DNA from: Rhodanobacteraceae bacterium
GTDB taxonomy: Bacteria > Acidobacteriota > Terriglobia > Terriglobales > Acidobacteriaceae
Assembly: GCA_903970285.1 (NCBI GenBank)
Contig: CAJCHN010000030.1
Span: forward strand, 1 to 60,717
Direction: 5' to 3'
DNA: 60,717 bases
Within the stretch, counting starts at the first letter, position 1, and each line of letters begins with the position of its first letter. A program made the position numbers and the translations under genes. Positions 50,363 to 59,716 of the stretch are shown here, one piece after another. The notes beneath the pieces are model-generated. The model saw nothing but the letters and a program-made list of their open reading frames with translations. It had not been told where the DNA came from and did not search any database.

Positions 50363-51772
50363 ATGTCCGACGCAAACAAGCTGACCTCGAAGGAAGTGGT
50401 CGACATCACCCGCTCGACCAACTATGGCACCTGGCGCTTTCAAAGGAACTGGAATCCTCTGCACATCGTCGACGCGAAGGACTGCACCATCGTGGACGGC
50501 GCGGGCAAGGAGTATCTCGACTTCAGCTCGCAGTTGATGTGTACCAACCTTGGGCACAAGAATCCCGCGGTCGTCGCGTCCATCGCCGCGCAGGCGGAGC
50601 AGCTTGCCTACGCCATGCCGGGCTACGCGACCACGGCGAGGGCGGAGCTTTCAAAGCTTCTGCTGGAGGTGCTGCCGGCCGGCCTGAACAAGTTCTTCTT
50701 CACCACCTCTGGCACCGACGCGAACGAGGCCGCCTTCAAGATCGCCCGCATGTTTACGGGCAAGAGCAAGATCATCGCACGTTATCGCAGCTATCACGGC
50801 AGCACCTCCGGCAGCATCGCCGCGACGGGCGACCCGCGCCGCTGGCCCATGGAACCGATCGGCGGCAAGCAGCACGGGGTGATCTTCGCGCCCGAGACGA
50901 ACTGTTACCGCTGTCCCATCCGGCACACTTACCCGGCCTGCGGCATCGCCTGCGCCGACTACCTGGAACACATGATCCGCAACGAGAGCGACGTGGCCGC
51001 GGTGCTGGTCGAGCCGATTGTCGGCACCAACGGCGTCATCGTGCCACCGGACGAGTACATGCCCAAGCTGCGCCGCATCTGTGATGAGACCGGCGTGCTG
51101 CTGATCGCGGACGAGGTGATGGCGGGATGGGGACGCACCGGCGAGTGGTTCGCCATGGACCACTGGAACGTGACGCCGGACATTCTGACCACCGCCAAGG
51201 GCATTACCAGTGCCTACGTGCCGCTGGGGCTGTGCGCGACGTCCGCAAAGATCGGCGCGTTCTTCGAAGATCACTACTTCGCTCACGGCCATACCTATGA
51301 GGCACATCCCATGACGCTCGCCCCGGCGGTCGCGACCATCCACGAGATGCAGCGGCTCGGCCTGGTCGAACGCGCGGCGGAACTCGCGCCATACGTGGAG
51401 CGCAAGTTGCAGGAGCTGAAGGCGAAGCACCCCAGCATCGGCGACGTCCGCGGCAAGGGTCTCTTCTGGGCCGTCGAACTGGTCAAGAATCGCGCCACCA
51501 GGGAGCCGTTCAACGACTACACCGACAAGATCGCCGGCAAGCCGCTGGTGGTGGATCAGATCGCGGGAAAGTGCATGGCCGATGGCGTCATCATCCAGGC
51601 CTGGGTGTCCCACTTTGTCATAGCGCCGCCACTGATCGTCACCCTGGCCGAAATCGATCGCGGCATCGACACACTGGAGCGGTACCTGGCGATCGCCGAC
51701 GCGCTGGTGGAAGCGGATGTGGAGCCATTGGTCGAGCTGGCGACGACTTCGAGTGCGACAAGCGACAGCTAA
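50363..51772 (+). CDS. Class III PLP-dependent aminotransferase
   Basis: The 469-residue enzyme belongs to class III (omega) aminotransferases, near taurine-pyruvate and beta-alanine-type enzymes. Visible features are YLDFSSQLMCTNLGHKNPAV, FFTTSGTDANEAAFKIARMF with the PLP phosphate contact, YRSYHGSTSGSIAATGDPRR, LLIADEVMAGWGRTGEWFAM with the PLP ring Asp, and ILTTAKGITSAYVPLG with Schiff-base Lys279. The amino donor is not predictable. A run of cysteines (NCYRCPIRHTYPACGIACAD) occurs after the PLP-binding region, as in several relatives. It is divergent from the glycan operon and might make an amino-sugar or amino-lipid part, but this is inferred from location only. Confidence 0.9.
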   Translation: MSDANKLTSKEVVDITRSTNYGTWRFQRNWNPLHIVDAKDCTIVDGAGKEYLDFSSQLMCTNLGHKNPAVVASIAAQAEQLAYAMPGYATTARAELSKLLLEVLPAGLNKFFFTTSGTDANEAAFKIARMFTGKSKIIARYRSYHGSTSGSIAATGDPRRWPMEPIGGKQHGVIFAPETNCYRCPIRHTYPACGIACADYLEHMIRNESDVAAVLVEPIVGTNGVIVPPDEYMPKLRRICDETGVLLIADEVMAGWGRTGEWFAMDHWNVTPDILTTAKGITSAYVPLGLCATSAKIGAFFEDHYFAHGHTYEAHPMTLAPAVATIHEMQRLGLVERAAELAPYVERKLQELKAKHPSIGDVRGKGLFWAVELVKNRATREPFNDYTDKIAGKPLVVDQIAGKCMADGVIIQAWVSHFVIAPPLIVTLAEIDRGIDTLERYLAIADALVEADVEPLVELATTSSATSDS

Positions 51773-51928
51773 GCCCTTCGTAGCAGTACGGAAAGTGACG
51801 CCGCTTCGCGACGCAACCCCACAGTGCTCGCCAGGATCCCTCCGTAGTCCTCACCCTTGGGCGCTTGGTTCTTGTTCCCGCAACCCTCGACCGCGTACTC
51901 TCATACCGTGTTCCTCGGGAGGACTTCC

Positions 51929-52456
51929 ATGCAGCGCTTCCGCATCGCCCTCGCAGTTGCCGCTTTCGGTCTACCCTTCATGGGATTCGCACAACTCACT
52001 CATCCGCCTAGCGGCCCCGGCGCAGAGGCGCTGGCAGCCTATGATCGTGTGAAGCCGAATATCCTGAAGGCCGCGGACCGGATGCCGGCCGAGGACTACG
52101 CCTTCAAGCCGACGCCGGACATCCGCACCTTCGCCCGAGTGGTCAATCACGTCACCGAGGCGCAGATGCACACCTGCACCGCGCTCAATGGCGATCCGTT
52201 CGACCCCAAGTCTGTGCCAGCCGATACCGCCGAGAAGGCCACCATCGTGGCGGCCCTCAAGGCTTCGTTCGACGAGTGCGACAAGGCCTACACGGGGCTC
52301 GACGCGCATCTCCTGGAGGTTCTCACGCTGGGACCGGTCAAGCGCTCACGGATCGGCCTGGCCTGGGGCAATGTCTCGCACGACAACGAACAGTATGCGA
52401 CCCTCGCGCTCTACCTGCGGCTCAAAGGACTGGTTCCGCCAAGCTCCGAAAAATAG
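51929..52456 (+). CDS. Exported DinB-like protein
   Basis: The 175-residue protein has a signal peptide (MQRFRIALAVAAFGLPFMGFA) and a four-helix bundle of the DinB/YfiT type: FARVVNHVTEAQMHTCTAL with a metal-ligand His, and WGNVSHDNEQYATLALYLRL with the second His pair, which matches the C-terminal part of the family. DinB proteins bind a divalent metal and include thiol-dependent transferases; exported members are common in Acidobacteria and uncharacterised. ATG 51929 follows GGGAGGA by about five bases and is clearly better than the upstream ATG 51857. Its stop directly abuts the stop of the convergent membrane-protein gene. Confidence 0.85.
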   Translation: MQRFRIALAVAAFGLPFMGFAQLTHPPSGPGAEALAAYDRVKPNILKAADRMPAEDYAFKPTPDIRTFARVVNHVTEAQMHTCTALNGDPFDPKSVPADTAEKATIVAALKASFDECDKAYTGLDAHLLEVLTLGPVKRSRIGLAWGNVSHDNEQYATLALYLRLKGLVPPSSEK

Positions 52457-52963
52457 TCAGTACTCCAGGATGTGCGGCGCCGGATAAGTCAGTTCGCCGC
52501 TCTTCTTCAGGTAGTACATAAAAATAGGGTCTGGCCGCGGCTTGCCCGCCACGCTCACGTGCGCGGCAACGATGATGCCGGTACCGAAGGTGCCGCTTCC
52601 ATCCGTCTTCGAGATGTCAATGTGGTGCGCAGTAATGGGTCCGCCAAGGTCGCTGTCCGTGGTCCAGTCCTCCTGGAAGCGCTTTTCCGGATAGTCCTTG
52701 TATTTCTCAGGGTGCTGCTGCCAGTCGGCATCGTGATTGTAGATGCCGTATGCCTTGTTGTAGTCCTTGGCTTCGAGCGCGTTGAAAAACTGGCTGACCC
52801 TGTGCTCGGCCGGCAGGTTGCTGAACAACCAGCCGTGACCCAGCAGAAACCCGGCCAGCGTAAGCAGAACCAGCAACGCAAAACCAGAGGCAGAACTGAT
52901 CAGAATGACATTTTTCAGGTGTTCCTTGCGTTCGTTGTAGGCAGGCGCATTGAGCAGGGTCAT
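52457..52963 (-). CDS. Hypothetical single-helix membrane protein, 168 aa
   Basis: From ATG 52963 the protein has a short cytoplasmic start (MTLLNAPAYNERKEHLKN), one membrane helix (VILISSASGFALLVLLTLAG, about residues 20-40) and an outside domain (VSQFFNALEAKDYNKAYGIY onward) resembling small NTF2-like or DUF4878-like folds, in which the FFxALxxxDYxxAY pattern is common. I cannot assign a function. GAGAGG lies nine bases before this ATG; the frame open to 53074 adds an atypical Arg-rich stretch. It lies downstream of yraN on the same strand and abuts the convergent DinB-like gene. Confidence 0.7.
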   Translation of the reverse strand: MTLLNAPAYNERKEHLKNVILISSASGFALLVLLTLAGFLLGHGWLFSNLPAEHRVSQFFNALEAKDYNKAYGIYNHDADWQQHPEKYKDYPEKRFQEDWTTDSDLGGPITAHHIDISKTDGSGTFGTGIIVAAHVSVAGKPRPDPIFMYYLKKSGELTYPAPHILEY

Positions 52964-53106
52964 GGCAAAACCTCTCGTTCCTGTTGTGTGGAACTCTCTT
53001 CCGGATCTCTCTGGCAGCCGTCCGGTCTCACTGGTCCCGTCGTCACCTGGCCTTCGCCGGACGGAGGCGGGCATCTGTCCGACGGAACGGTTGCTGCACC
53101 ATTCTG

Positions 53107-53646
53107 TTAGACACCATACCGCTTAGGTTGGTCTCCCGGCGGCCCTGACTGGAGCAGAGATGCTTCACGCAGCAGTTCGCACTCCACGGAGTTCTGAATG
53201 AGATAGACCGAGACCACGTCGAATCGAATCGGAACGGGCCCGTCCGGGCGCTTCGGCAGGGTGCGACGGTAAGCCCGGGCGAGGTCGCGCAGCACCCTGC
53301 GCTTGGATTCGTCGATGGCGGAGGCGGCCGGCGTCAGGTCGCGGGCAGTGCGGGTCTTCACCTCGACGATGGCCAGCGAATCCCCCTCCCACGCAACCAG
53401 GTCCAGATCGCCGCGCAGGTCAGGCGCATGCCAGCGCCGTTCCGTCACCACGTATCCCTGCTGCCGCAGGAAGAACAGCGCTTCAAACTCGCCGCGTTCG
53501 CCGGTGAGCAGGTGCGGCGCCCTGGGGTAGCGAGAATGGACATGCCGGCCCAGCCGCTGCAAGCGCAACAAGCCCCAGCGCTGGGCTCGCAGCCATACGG
53601 GTTCGAAGAAGCGATATGCTCCTGCCGTGACCGGCATCGTCGCCAT
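53107..53646 (-). CDS. yraN: YraN family (UPF0102) nuclease-like protein
   Basis: The 179-residue protein has the UPF0102 core, an endonuclease-like fold: [40 protein letters not shown] with the D...ExK-type site, and [18 protein letters not shown], followed by [17 protein letters not shown]. The family fold resembles Holliday-junction resolvases, but its cellular role is unknown. It is longer than typical members (about 120), having some 50 extra N-terminal residues ([20 protein letters not shown]) that look amphipathic. It is divergent from pyrG. Confidence 0.85.
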   Translation of the reverse strand: MATMPVTAGAYRFFEPVWLRAQRWGLLRLQRLGRHVHSRYPRAPHLLTGERGEFEALFFLRQQGYVVTERRWHAPDLRGDLDLVAWEGDSLAIVEVKTRTARDLTPAASAIDESKRRVLRDLARAYRRTLPKRPDGPVPIRFDVVSVYLIQNSVECELLREASLLQSGPPGDQPKRYGV

Positions 53647-53781
53647 AGGCCACTATACGCCCGGTGCGACTGGGCTCGAGAGCGCCCAGTCTCGGCCCGT
53701 TGCCTCCACCAACTCAACTCTGCGATACTTGATTGTGCACACCACGCACAACCCAAGAACAACACAGAAGAGGTCGCGGAC

Positions 53782-55446
<1,665 letters not shown>

Positions 55447-55511
55447 ACCCACGGCCGTCATCCGGGGAGCCGACGGCCATGGTATCTTTCTCCATTCTGG
55501 AGGGAATACCG

Positions 55512-57059
55512 GTGCGGCTTCTCATCCGATTGCGGCTCTTCTTCAGCAGTTGGACCGGGATCCTGCTCTCCGTGGGCATCGCGCTGTTGGCGCTGGTGGT
55601 CGCCGGGCTGGCTTTTGGCTGGATACCCGGCCTGCCGCAGAGCCGCGAAAAGAACATCACCGCCTTCTACCCGCCGCATGCTGATGCGTTAGGCGTCTCG
55701 TTGTTCCTGCAGCCACCGCTGGCGACCCAGGTGCTAGGCGAAAGCCAGTTGATTCCCCTGCAGTTCACCAGCCACGAGAAGACACCTGCGCAGGTCAGCG
55801 ACCTGAGCCTGCTCCAGCCGGAGCAGGAGTGGTGCTTCGAGCTGACGCCGTCGCCGGCTGTAGCCCACGGCACCGTGCCGAAGCTCATCCTGGAACCCGG
55901 TCAGACGGTCGCGCTGCTCTACCGCTTGCATGCACTGGGTGACCGCCCCGACTGCCGCGGCCAGCGCCAAGTCGTCTTCAGCTACAGCTGGCTGGCAGCG
56001 GCACCGGCTCCTCACCCGGCGCCGGCCGTGCGTGCCCGGCGCGGCAAGCGGAAGCATGGCTCGCGACAGCGGGGACGCAGTTCGCGCCGCGGGCAGCCGG
56101 TTACCCCACCGGCCGCGGCTCCAGCGCCCCTGCTAGAGCGCGCCTCCATCTCCACCAGCCCCATCGAGCTGGTCACCCCGGTCACCCGCGCCTGGGAGCG
56201 CATCTTCCACGTGGTCGGCCTGATCCTGGCTGCAGTCCTGCTGCCGGTCTTCATTGCGCTGCTCAACGCCAGCTACCAGGATTCGCAGCAGAAGCGCGAA
56301 AGCCGCCATCGCCGGGCGGACAAGGCGCGCGAGCTGCGGCAGCAGGTGGCCCAGCAGAAACAGGACATCTGGAAAGCCATCTTCCCAGGCATGCTCATCC
56401 TTACGCAGCAGCACTATCTTCCGCTGCTGCGCCGCATGGATTTCCTCACCGGCGCCATCAAGCCCCTGCTGCAGGCCACCCGCGCCCACCCGGCAACACA
56501 ATCCCAGGTGCTGCTGTTTCTCGATCGCGTCATCCTCTTTCGCGCTCAGACCCGCGCCCTGCAAAAGACTTTTGGCGGCTATCACTTTCGCAGCAAGCCC
56601 GGCGAAGAGCTCTACGGAACCCTGGAAGATATCTTCTGGTTTTCGCTGCTGTTCGACCAAAACTCACCGGAATATGCCGCCCTCGCCACCTTGATCGAAA
56701 ACGCCTTCCCCAACGCAGCCACGGTCAAGGACGCCTTCGTGCCCCCTGTCGCGGGGACCAGCCCTGCGACCGAATACTCCACGGTAGCGGCCGCTATGGC
56801 TTTGCTCTCCGCTGACGGCCACAAAGTCAAGGCAGTCTCAGCCGCGCTTACCATGCTGCAGCAGGTACTGGCCTTCGAGTGCGACCGTCCTCTTTATCCC
56901 GAGTGGTACAGCGACCCGCCGCTATTCCCATACGCTGAGTTCGCACAGCATGCGAGCGATCTGCTCGCCGCCCCTTCCCTGCATTCTCAGGCCGCGGCAT
57001 TTCAGGAGCTGGTCACCAGCTACCTGACCAGCATTCCGAAGGAGTGCCGTGTCCCGTAG
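55512..57059 (+). CDS. Hypothetical two-helix membrane protein, about 515 aa
   Basis: The product begins with a basic N-terminus and a first membrane helix (SWTGILLSVGIALLALVVAG), followed by an outside domain of about 110 residues with beta-sandwich-like strands (VSLFLQPPLATQVLGESQLI), a very basic low-complexity stretch (RARRGKRKHGSRQRGRSSRR) and a second helix (VVGLILAAVLLPVFIALLNA, about residues 235-255). The rest is a helical, probably cytoplasmic domain of 260 residues. No family is recognised. GTG 55512 has GGAGGG seven bases upstream; ATG 55479, with GGGGAG, is the alternative and adds 11 residues. It follows pyrG by 65 bases. Confidence 0.7.
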   Translation: MRLLIRLRLFFSSWTGILLSVGIALLALVVAGLAFGWIPGLPQSREKNITAFYPPHADALGVSLFLQPPLATQVLGESQLIPLQFTSHEKTPAQVSDLSLLQPEQEWCFELTPSPAVAHGTVPKLILEPGQTVALLYRLHALGDRPDCRGQRQVVFSYSWLAAAPAPHPAPAVRARRGKRKHGSRQRGRSSRRGQPVTPPAAAPAPLLERASISTSPIELVTPVTRAWERIFHVVGLILAAVLLPVFIALLNASYQDSQQKRESRHRRADKARELRQQVAQQKQDIWKAIFPGMLILTQQHYLPLLRRMDFLTGAIKPLLQATRAHPATQSQVLLFLDRVILFRAQTRALQKTFGGYHFRSKPGEELYGTLEDIFWFSLLFDQNSPEYAALATLIENAFPNAATVKDAFVPPVAGTSPATEYSTVAAAMALLSADGHKVKAVSAALTMLQQVLAFECDRPLYPEWYSDPPLFPYAEFAQHASDLLAAPSLHSQAAAFQELVTSYLTSIPKECRVP

Positions 57060-57105
57060 CGTGCTGCGAGGCGGTTGCCCGGCCGGCAGAGAGTACAAAG
57101 GAATA

Positions 57106-57130
57106 GGGCCGCTCCGATTGAGAGCGGCCC
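57106..57130. terminator. GC-rich hairpin, possible bidirectional terminator
   Basis: GGGCCGCTC (57106-57114), loop CGATTGA, GAGCGGCCC (57122-57130) form a perfect 9-base-pair stem. Only a weak T-rich tail (TATTCCTTTG) follows on the minus strand and none on the plus strand, so termination in either direction is plausible but not certain. Confidence 0.5.
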
Positions 57131-57144
57131 CACGGGTGATGCCT

Positions 57145-57165
57145 TTACTTGGATACACGAGCCAT
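57145..57165 (-). CDS. Possible hexapeptide mini-ORF (MARVSK)
   Basis: On the minus strand ATG 57165 is seven bases after a perfect AGGAGG and encodes MARVSK before TAA 57147-57145. The hairpin follows 14 bases later. Such strong initiation signals on a tiny frame suggest a leader-type peptide or a translated small RNA, but no downstream gene on this strand would be controlled. Confidence 0.3.
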   Translation of the reverse strand: MARVSK

Positions 57166-57317
57166 AGAGTTTCCTCCTGCTAAAGGGATCTCTCCCAATC
57201 CAAACTGTAGACCTTCGACTCCGCAAACGCAATGCATCCGAAGTCTTTGGCACGGCACATCCCCAAATGGCACAGCGGGGCGTGGACTCGGAAGTCTCCC
57301 TGTAGTTTGATGATCTC

Positions 57318-57926
57318 ATGTCCTTCCGCGTCGTTCCGCGCATGCTCCTTCTCCTGCTTCTCGGTGCAGCGTCCGCCGCCGCCCACGCGATCGAAGTCCG
57401 CGTCACCGCCCCCGCGCTTGAGCGCACCCTCCAGCACCAGCTCTTCAACCAGCCCGGACCTGACGGCAAGCTCGACCGCCACTATCTGCGCGGCGACGGC
57501 GTCAAGGGCTGCTCGGTTTATGCCGACTCCCCGCACGTCGTCTTCAAGGAAGATCGCGTCGTGGTGTCGGTCAAGACACATGCCAAACTCGGCTTCGGCA
57601 GGTCCTGCTTCGGCATCGCCGTCACCACCGAATCCGAAGTCTCATTCGTTCCCGAGGCCGAAGGTGAATCGATCGGGTTCCGCGATGCCCGCATCGAGCA
57701 CCTCTCCAATAACAAGGAGGTTGATCTCCTGCTCACGCCATTCCTCTCCAAGAAACTGCCGCAGGAGATGAAGGTGAACGCCGCCGACATGATGCGTAAG
57801 CTGCTGGTCAAAGCGCCCGATTCCACCGGCTACATCCTCACCCTGGAGATGCTCCAGCTGCACTCCATGCAGGTGGACGGACAGGACCTGGTCGTCAATC
57901 TCGACGCAAACTTCCGGGTGGATTAG
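57318..57926 (+). CDS. Exported hypothetical protein, 202 aa
   Basis: The protein carries a signal peptide (MSFRVVPRMLLLLLLGAASA, cleavage near AAAHA) and a mature domain with alternating hydrophobic strands: IEVRVTAPALERTLQHQLF, GDGVKGCSVYADSPHVVFK, VVVSVKTHAKLGFGRSCFGI and LVVNLDANFRVD at the end. Two cysteines in the mature part could form a disulfide. The pattern suggests a periplasmic beta-rich lipid-binding type fold, as in DUF1439/TULIP-like proteins, but this is only an impression. It stands alone, convergent with the arabinofuranosidase-like gene (31 bases between the stops). Confidence 0.72.
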   Translation: MSFRVVPRMLLLLLLGAASAAAHAIEVRVTAPALERTLQHQLFNQPGPDGKLDRHYLRGDGVKGCSVYADSPHVVFKEDRVVVSVKTHAKLGFGRSCFGIAVTTESEVSFVPEAEGESIGFRDARIEHLSNNKEVDLLLTPFLSKKLPQEMKVNAADMMRKLLVKAPDSTGYILTLEMLQLHSMQVDGQDLVVNLDANFRVD

Positions 57927-57957
57927 AGCAAGTGGGCGTCCAAGCCTGGTCGGAACC

Positions 57958-59568
57958 CTACTTCTTGCGCGGAATCAGGAGATCGACGATACCGTAGGCA
58001 GGAACGGCGACGGTCACGCTCACGCCATCGAGATTCACGCTCGACTTCGCAGGTCCTGCACTCTGCGTCTGCTGCGCGGCGGAGTAATCGAACTTCACGG
58101 CGGTCGCGGCCAGGTCGCTCACCCCGGCAAAGGTGACCTTCACCTGTTGAGGCTTCGCCGGGTCCTTGTTGATCAGCATGACGCCGACGATGCCGTTCTG
58201 CCTCACCGCAGCGTGCACATCGATCGACCCGCGCGCGGTGGCCGCAACATACTTGTCCCCGGGCTGGAAGGCCACGATGTGCATCATCTGGATGCCGTAG
58301 TAAATGGGCGTCGGCTTATCCTTATCGAACATGCTGCCGTCCCGCAGTTGCCACCAATTGGCGTTCGAAATGCCCGACTCGCCGAGGAGCCCGAACATAT
58401 CGGCCGCAAAGATCGGCAGGACCATCGGATGCTCCACCTGCGGCCAGCCCACCTGTGAGAACTGCGAGAACACGACGCGCGGCACCTTGCCGGCCGGGCA
58501 CGAGGTCTTCGCCTGGTACTGCGACTCCTTGATGATGTCCTGGAAGGTGCCATACACGGCGCCAAGCACGCTTGAGTCGTCCAGGCGCTTGTAATCTGGC
58601 GCCAGCGCGTATCCCGGGTGCCAGTTGTACGCGACAAAGTCGATTTCCTTACAGGCCGCCTTCAGCACCGCAGGATTCCAGTCTTCGGCGAACTTGTAGT
58701 CATCGATCGCGGGAGTTGCCAGGGTGGCGCCGACGCGAATCCCGGGATCGACCGCCTTCATTGCCGCGGCGAACGCCAGGAACTGCTCGCCATACGTGCG
58801 AGGCGAGAGCTGTGCCAGCTTCCTGCGCTTCTCGTTGTCCTTCTGCGAGGCCGGGTAGGGCGCGTGCAGATCGAATCCACCCTTATGATCGCCGCCATAA
58901 TAACCGTTCTGATATTCGTCTTCGCCCACCTGCCACAGGTCGACGTGGAATGGCTCAGGATGTTCGACCCGCAGGAAGTTATAGCCATCATCGGACGAAA
59001 GCGGCGCCTCGCTCCGCATCTTCGCCCAGTAACCGACCGTCTTCCAATCGGTCCCTGTGGAATCCTTGCCGATCTCTTTTCCATCCGAGGGGCTGCCGTT
59101 TGCGTAGGCAACCCAGGCCGCAGCTTCCTTCGGCTCGCCGCCACCGGTCCCGGCCAGGTTCGACCCGTAGTTGATGTGAACGACCGGCCGGATCCCGACC
59201 TTGCCCATCGCCACGGCTACGGACGCGAAGTCGTTCTTGCTTTCGCGGTAGGGGTTGCGCAGGGCGTCGGCATTTCCCGCGTGAGGGGTGAGCTGGTTGG
59301 TCGACCAGTGGTAAAGGTCGGCGAAATCATCAAAGCCCGTGGGATAGGTGATGGCGGTCAACCCGGCAGCCCGCATCAGTTTGACCTGGCTCGAGTCGGT
59401 CAGGTAGCCGTCCCCCAGGTTCGACCACGCGCCAACCAGATCACTGGTGAGCGGATTGAGGGTCTGGCTCGCATCCACGGTCACATTGATCACCTGCGAC
59501 CATGCCGAGGGCGAGCAAAAGAGGACAGCCGGGACGAGAAATCGACTCAGGAATGGGCGCAGCCGCAT
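57958..59568 (-). CDS. Exported alpha-L-arabinofuranosidase-like protein with altered catalytic residues
   Basis: The 536-residue protein has a signal peptide (FLVPAVLFCSPSAWSQ) and a TIM barrel plus C-terminal beta domain resembling GH51-type arabinofuranosidases: MRAAGLTAITYPTGFDDFAD, VDLWQVGEDEYQNGYYGGDH, FVAYNWHPGY and ISNANWWQLRDG. In the family the acid/base Glu lies in GNE-x-Y; here the aligned residues read G-E-D-E-Y, so Asp217 holds that place between two Glu residues. The nucleophile position (usually VTE) reads FSQ, with Gln369. It may therefore be inactive, or use different residues. No carbohydrate gene lies next to it except the window-edge Ig-like gene. Confidence 0.78.
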   Translation of the reverse strand: MRLRPFLSRFLVPAVLFCSPSAWSQVINVTVDASQTLNPLTSDLVGAWSNLGDGYLTDSSQVKLMRAAGLTAITYPTGFDDFADLYHWSTNQLTPHAGNADALRNPYRESKNDFASVAVAMGKVGIRPVVHINYGSNLAGTGGGEPKEAAAWVAYANGSPSDGKEIGKDSTGTDWKTVGYWAKMRSEAPLSSDDGYNFLRVEHPEPFHVDLWQVGEDEYQNGYYGGDHKGGFDLHAPYPASQKDNEKRRKLAQLSPRTYGEQFLAFAAAMKAVDPGIRVGATLATPAIDDYKFAEDWNPAVLKAACKEIDFVAYNWHPGYALAPDYKRLDDSSVLGAVYGTFQDIIKESQYQAKTSCPAGKVPRVVFSQFSQVGWPQVEHPMVLPIFAADMFGLLGESGISNANWWQLRDGSMFDKDKPTPIYYGIQMMHIVAFQPGDKYVAATARGSIDVHAAVRQNGIVGVMLINKDPAKPQQVKVTFAGVSDLAATAVKFDYSAAQQTQSAGPAKSSVNLDGVSVTVAVPAYGIVDLLIPRKK

Positions 59569-59716
59569 AGTAAGACCCGCACTTCGGTGGAGGATTGAAC
59601 CCGGACGTCCTCAACGATACAGCTTGGAAGGAATGACTTGCCAAAGGGAAAGACTTCGGGGGATCCGCAATCCGCGTTGGCGGATAGCAGGCGTCCCGAA
59701 GTCTTTGCTCCTCAGG

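Larger units (their letters stand above)
57060..57317. other. Intergenic region with minus-strand mini-ORFs and a hairpin
   Basis: The 258 bases between two plus-strand genes hold, on the minus strand, a consensus AGGAGG (57178-57173), a six-residue frame, and a 9-base-pair GC hairpin (57106-57130). A 26-codon frame ending in TAG (57182-57180) precedes the AGGAGG. The arrangement looks deliberate but its role is unknown. Confidence 0.35.
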
